From: Frondihabitans sp.
Lineage (GTDB): Bacteria > Actinomycetota > Actinomycetes > Actinomycetales > Microbacteriaceae
Direction of reading: 5' to 3'
DNA: 18,247 nt
Assembly (NCBI GenBank): GCA_025464735.1
Contig: JAODMX010000366.1
Coordinates: 1-18,247, forward strand
Both the position numbers and the translations under genes were made by a program. The notes under the pieces are model-generated. The model did no database searches. It worked only from the letters and a program-made list of their open reading frames with translations, and was not told the origin of the DNA. This document shows, piece by piece, positions 15,641-18,247 of the stretch (the stretch's first letter is position 1; each line of letters opens with the position of its first letter).

Positions 15641-17127
15641 GTGTCCTGGGCGTCCTTTCTGTCGCGCTGCAGATTGTTCTGGTCCTGCTGGTGGCAACCG
15701 GCGGGGTCCCCGTACTCGCCGGGGCGCTCTCCTTCGCGGCCACGCCCCTTCACGCCGTGAAGAACCACTACGGCAAGGCCCGGCCGTACCTCCCCCGTGT
15801 CGCCGTCGTTGTTCCCGCCTGGAACGAGGGCGCCGTCATTGGCGCCTCGATCGAACGACTGATGACCCTCGACTACCCGCGCGACTCCATCCGGGTCTAT
15901 GTGGTGGACGATGCGAGCACCGACGACACCCCGGACGTCATCCTCGCCAAGGCCGCCCTCTACCCCGGTTCGGTCTTCCACCTGCGCCGCGACAAGGGTG
16001 GCGAGGGCAAGGCTCACACGCTCAACCACGGGATCACGACGATCCTCGAGGACGACTGGATGGAGGCGCTGCTCGTGATGGATGCAGACGTCATCTACCT
16101 GCCCGACTCCCTTCGCAAGATGACCAGGCACCTTGCCGATCCGAAGGTCGGCGCGGTCTCCGCCTACATTCGGGAAGGGTCCGCCGACAAGAACTACCTC
16201 ACGCGCTTCATCGGATTCGAGTACGTCCTGTCCCAACCGGCTGCCCGGCGCGCGCAGAACGTCCTCGGCGCGCAAGCCTGCCTTGCCGGCGGTGCTCAGT
16301 TGCACAGCCGGGAGAACCTGATGGCGATCGGTGGTCGCGTCGACACGTCATCGCTCGCGGAAGACACAATCACGACCTTCGAGACGCAGCTGAAGGGCCG
16401 TCAGGTCGTCTTCGAGTCCCTCGCCATCGTGCTGGCCGAAGAACCTGGCACGATCGAGGCGCTGTGGAAACAACGCCTTCGTTGGGCACGGGGCAACGTG
16501 TCGGTCACCGCCCGCTATAAGAAAATCTGGTTCCGACCCTCGAAGGTCCACAACCTCGGATCCTGGCCCTTCGGCATCGTCTGGTTCAGCCTCTGGCTCC
16601 TCCCGATCGCCATGGTCACCTCATCGGCCGGGCTCCTCGGTCTGCTCCTCGTCCACAGTGAAATTGCAGTGGTCCTCTTCCGGGCGCTCTGGATCTTTGC
16701 GGCCGTCGTCTTCATCTTCACGTTGGCCCTCGGAGCCCAACTCGATCCGAAGATCTCCTCACGTGCCAGGATCGAAGTCATCACGTTCCCAGGCCTCATC
16801 TCGGTCTTCGTCATGGTGACAGCGCTGTTCCCCAAGCTGACCGAAGTCGACCTGCCCGCGGCCTTCCACCAGCACCTGACACCGGGAGGGGAGTTCGTGG
16901 CCACGATCGCGATCTACATCTGGATCCCGTTTTCGATGCTGGGCGCCTATCTGGCCAGACGCGTCGAAAAAACCTGGTTAGGCCCCGTTCTCGCCCCGGT
17001 ACTGATCTACTTGGTCGGGTACGGATCGCTCCTGTGCGCAATCACCTTTGATTCGTACATCAAAGAACTTCTTCACGCTGAAGCCAAGTGGGACAAAACA
17101 GAAAAGGTCGGTCGGGTGGCCGCATGA
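15637..17127 (+). CDS. Membrane GT2 glycosyltransferase, processive synthase type (chitin/hyaluronan/PNAG-synthase-like)
   Basis: 496 aa from a GTG that overlaps the PHP stop (GTGA). An N-terminal hydrophobic segment (1-35) is followed by the GT2 catalytic domain: VVVPAWNEG (57-65), VVDDASTDDT (89-98), DAD (149-151), the AED acid (241-243) and QRLRWARGN (279-287). The last is the Q(R/Q)xRW motif that marks processive beta-glycan synthases. About four or five membrane spans follow (311-340, 343-366, 384-400, 420-440, 447-470). Such enzymes polymerise UDP-GlcNAc or similar sugars at the inner face of the membrane and export the chain. Next to a PIG-L deacetylase, an N-acetylhexosamine polymer or lipid-linked sugar is a reasonable guess. 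Linkage and sugar are unknown. Confidence 0.92.
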   Translation: MSVLGVLSVALQIVLVLLVATGGVPVLAGALSFAATPLHAVKNHYGKARPYLPRVAVVVPAWNEGAVIGASIERLMTLDYPRDSIRVYVVDDASTDDTPDVILAKAALYPGSVFHLRRDKGGEGKAHTLNHGITTILEDDWMEALLVMDADVIYLPDSLRKMTRHLADPKVGAVSAYIREGSADKNYLTRFIGFEYVLSQPAARRAQNVLGAQACLAGGAQLHSRENLMAIGGRVDTSSLAEDTITTFETQLKGRQVVFESLAIVLAEEPGTIEALWKQRLRWARGNVSVTARYKKIWFRPSKVHNLGSWPFGIVWFSLWLLPIAMVTSSAGLLGLLLVHSEIAVVLFRALWIFAAVVFIFTLALGAQLDPKISSRARIEVITFPGLISVFVMVTALFPKLTEVDLPAAFHQHLTPGGEFVATIAIYIWIPFSMLGAYLARRVEKTWLGPVLAPVLIYLVGYGSLLCAITFDSYIKELLHAEAKWDKTEKVGRVAA

Positions 17128-17324
17128 CTCGCACACATCGCCACACACATCGAGCGACCGAAGCGGCCGCTCCCCCGGCCGACCCCAAGGATCCCGGGAA
17201 CGCTTTCCTGTGGGCCGAGATCAGGGCCGATCGGCGGGGCGAGTGGATCCTCCTCCCCAAAGCCGTGGCCGCTCTCGTTTTCATCGCCGTGATCGTCGTC
17301 ATCCGTCAGGCGTTCTTCGTATGA
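17124..17324 (+). CDS. Small single-span membrane protein (66 aa)
   Basis: 66 aa. A His/Thr-rich basic N-terminus (MTRTHRHTHR) and a Pro/Ala linker are followed by a charged stretch (WAEIRADRRGEW) and one transmembrane helix at about 43-62 (LLPKAVAALVFIAVIVVI). It probably lies N-in with a very short outside tail. It starts inside the stop of the GT2 gene (ATGA) and its own stop overlaps the next start (ATGA), which supports it as a real gene. It may be an accessory subunit of the glycan synthase, as small membrane partners are known for other synthases (PgaD with PgaC), but no similarity is claimed. Confidence 0.8.
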   Translation: MTRTHRHTHRATEAAAPPADPKDPGNAFLWAEIRADRRGEWILLPKAVAALVFIAVIVVIRQAFFV

Positions 17325-17695
17325 AGGGCACAGTCGCCACCGACATTCGCGTCCTCGTCGTCGAGGACAGCGACGACCACCGGGGTCTCCTCAAGGTGTA
17401 CTTCGAGAAAGCGGGTTGCATCGTCGAGGCAGCCGCAACGGCCGAGGAAGCCATCGTCGCCTACGCCGACCGGACACCGGAACTCGCGGTGATCGACCTG
17501 GTACTGCCGGGCATGGACGGATGGGAACTCATCAAGCATCTGCAGCGCGACGTCCCGACCTGTGCGATCGCGGTGACCAGCGTCCTCGACCCGTGGCGCT
17601 TCCCGATCGTTCACGCCACCCTCCCGAAGCCGTTCACCCGGGCAGATGTTCTTCAGGTGCTCGAAGACACGGTTCCTCGATGGGAGAGACTATGA
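17321..17695 (+). CDS. Stand-alone response-regulator receiver protein (first of two)
   Basis: 124 aa, a CheY-like receiver with no output domain. The acid pocket is E15/D16, the phospho-acceptor D59 (AVIDLVLPGMDG), the switch T86 (AVTSV) and K103 (LPKPF). All key residues are present, so phosphotransfer is expected. It can act as a phosphorelay intermediate or bind a partner directly. Its start overlaps the small membrane protein gene (ATGA) and its end overlaps the second receiver (ATGA). Compared with a standard receiver, the alpha4 region (VLDPWRFPIVHAT) is short and unusual. Confidence 0.92.
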   Translation: MKGTVATDIRVLVVEDSDDHRGLLKVYFEKAGCIVEAAATAEEAIVAYADRTPELAVIDLVLPGMDGWELIKHLQRDVPTCAIAVTSVLDPWRFPIVHATLPKPFTRADVLQVLEDTVPRWERL

Positions 17696-18069
17696 CCGCA
17701 CGCGTTGTCATCGCCGACGACGACGCCGACATCCGCGGTCTGATCCGGATCTCGTGCGTCAAGGCGGGCATGGAGATCGTGGCGGAGGTCGGCGACGGCA
17801 CATCCGCCCTCGAGGCAGTCGCCCGTGACCGCCCGGATCTCGTCATCCTCGACGTCTCGATGCCGAAGATGTCGGGGCTTGAGGTCTGTCGACACGTTCG
17901 GGAGCGGGCCGAACTGGATGACGTCCGGATCCTGCTGCTCTCGGCCTCGGTCGACGAGAACGCCATCCGGCTCGGGCTCGCGGCCGGCGCGTCGGCGTAC
18001 CTGGCGAAGCCGTTCAGCCCGCGCGAGCTGGTGGCGAGCATCGTCGAGCAGGTGGGAACTCAACGCTGA
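17692..18069 (+). CDS. Stand-alone response-regulator receiver protein (second of two)
   Basis: 125 aa, a complete CheY-like receiver: D9/D10, phospho-acceptor D54 (VILDVSMPKMSG), S84 (LLSAS) and K106 (AKPFS). There is no DNA-binding or enzymatic output domain. It is only distantly similar to the preceding receiver, so this is not a fresh duplication. It is preceded by GGGAGA and coupled by ATGA to the receiver before it, and its stop (TGATG) overlaps the next start by one base. It probably takes phosphate from the kinase that seems to begin at 18069. Confidence 0.93.
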   Translation: MTARVVIADDDADIRGLIRISCVKAGMEIVAEVGDGTSALEAVARDRPDLVILDVSMPKMSGLEVCRHVRERAELDDVRILLLSASVDENAIRLGLAAGASAYLAKPFSPRELVASIVEQVGTQR

Positions 18070-18247
18070 TGCGCAGGTACCGGCAACTCCTGAACGCGTT
18101 GAGCGCCGAGCATCCCTCACCGAACCTCAAGCAGCTTCCGACAGTCTTCGCTTTCCTGGTTTCCCTGGTCCTTTTGGCGTCCGTGAACGGGATCCAGGTC
18201 ACCAACGCGCCGTTCCTCGTGGGCGGCATCGCCGGCATCGCCGTCGC
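18069..18247 (+). CDS. N-terminus of a membrane protein, possibly the sensor histidine kinase (cut by the window edge)
   Basis: 59 complete codons are visible. A basic cytoplasmic start (MRRYRQLLNALSAEHP) is followed by one hydrophobic helix (about 24-43) and the beginning of a second (from about 48). The ATG at 18069 overlaps the receiver stop as TGATG. A membrane sensor kinase would complete the two receivers upstream, but no kinase motif lies within the window, so that part is inference. A transporter or polymer-export membrane protein is the alternative. Confidence 0.6.
   Translation, partial: MRRYRQLLNALSAEHPSPNLKQLPTVFAFLVSLVLLASVNGIQVTNAPFLVGGIAGIAV

Noticed and set aside
15286..16305. 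339-aa minus-strand frame
   Set aside because: Antisense to the PHP and GT2 genes, with no recognisable protein features.
1..18247. CRISPR arrays, insertion sequences, rRNA
   Set aside because: No regularly spaced repeats, transposase genes or rRNA-like stretches were seen.

Overview
The window is high-GC DNA, densely packed with genes. Several starts look leaderless and many genes are joined by 4-bp ATGA/GTGA overlaps. The gene set (GTP-type PEPCK, long GapB-type GAPDH, RamB/ScfR-like regulator) points to an actinobacterium, most likely in or near Microbacteriaceae. The family assignment is inference from recognised protein types, not a search.

Region A (1-3071): on the minus strand, a Rieske non-haem iron oxygenase alpha subunit is coupled by an 8-nt overlap to a glutamine-synthetase-like ligase that runs off the left edge. 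Together they suggest amine or aromatic-amine catabolism by gamma-glutamylation plus oxygenation. A 74-aa hypothetical gene points the other way.

Region B (3072-7388): two back-to-back regulator/enzyme pairs of xenobiotic-response type. The first is a TetR repressor divergent from a TetX-like FAD monooxygenase, with two perfect palindromic operators on the promoter. The second is a MerR/GyrI-like regulator divergent from an MDR-family quinone-oxidoreductase-like enzyme, with two MerR-style 19-bp-spacer promoters. The stretch after it has hairpins but no convincing gene.

Region C (7389-12715): on the minus strand, pckG and gapB overlap by ATGA and form a gluconeogenic operon, with a small hypothetical gene downstream. 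A RamB/ScfR-type regulator is transcribed divergently from a 120-bp shared promoter region in which the two promoters appear to overlap physically.

Region D (12835-18247, right edge): the most interesting part. Eight plus-strand genes are joined without gaps: a receiver domain fused to a PIG-L/LmbE deacetylase, an ATP-grasp ligase, a PHP phosphoesterase, a processive-type membrane GT2 glycosyltransferase, a 66-aa single-span membrane protein, two stand-alone receiver proteins, and the start of a membrane protein that may be the sensor kinase. This looks like a signal-controlled pathway that makes and modifies an amino-sugar glycan or glycoconjugate. I do not recognise it as a named system.
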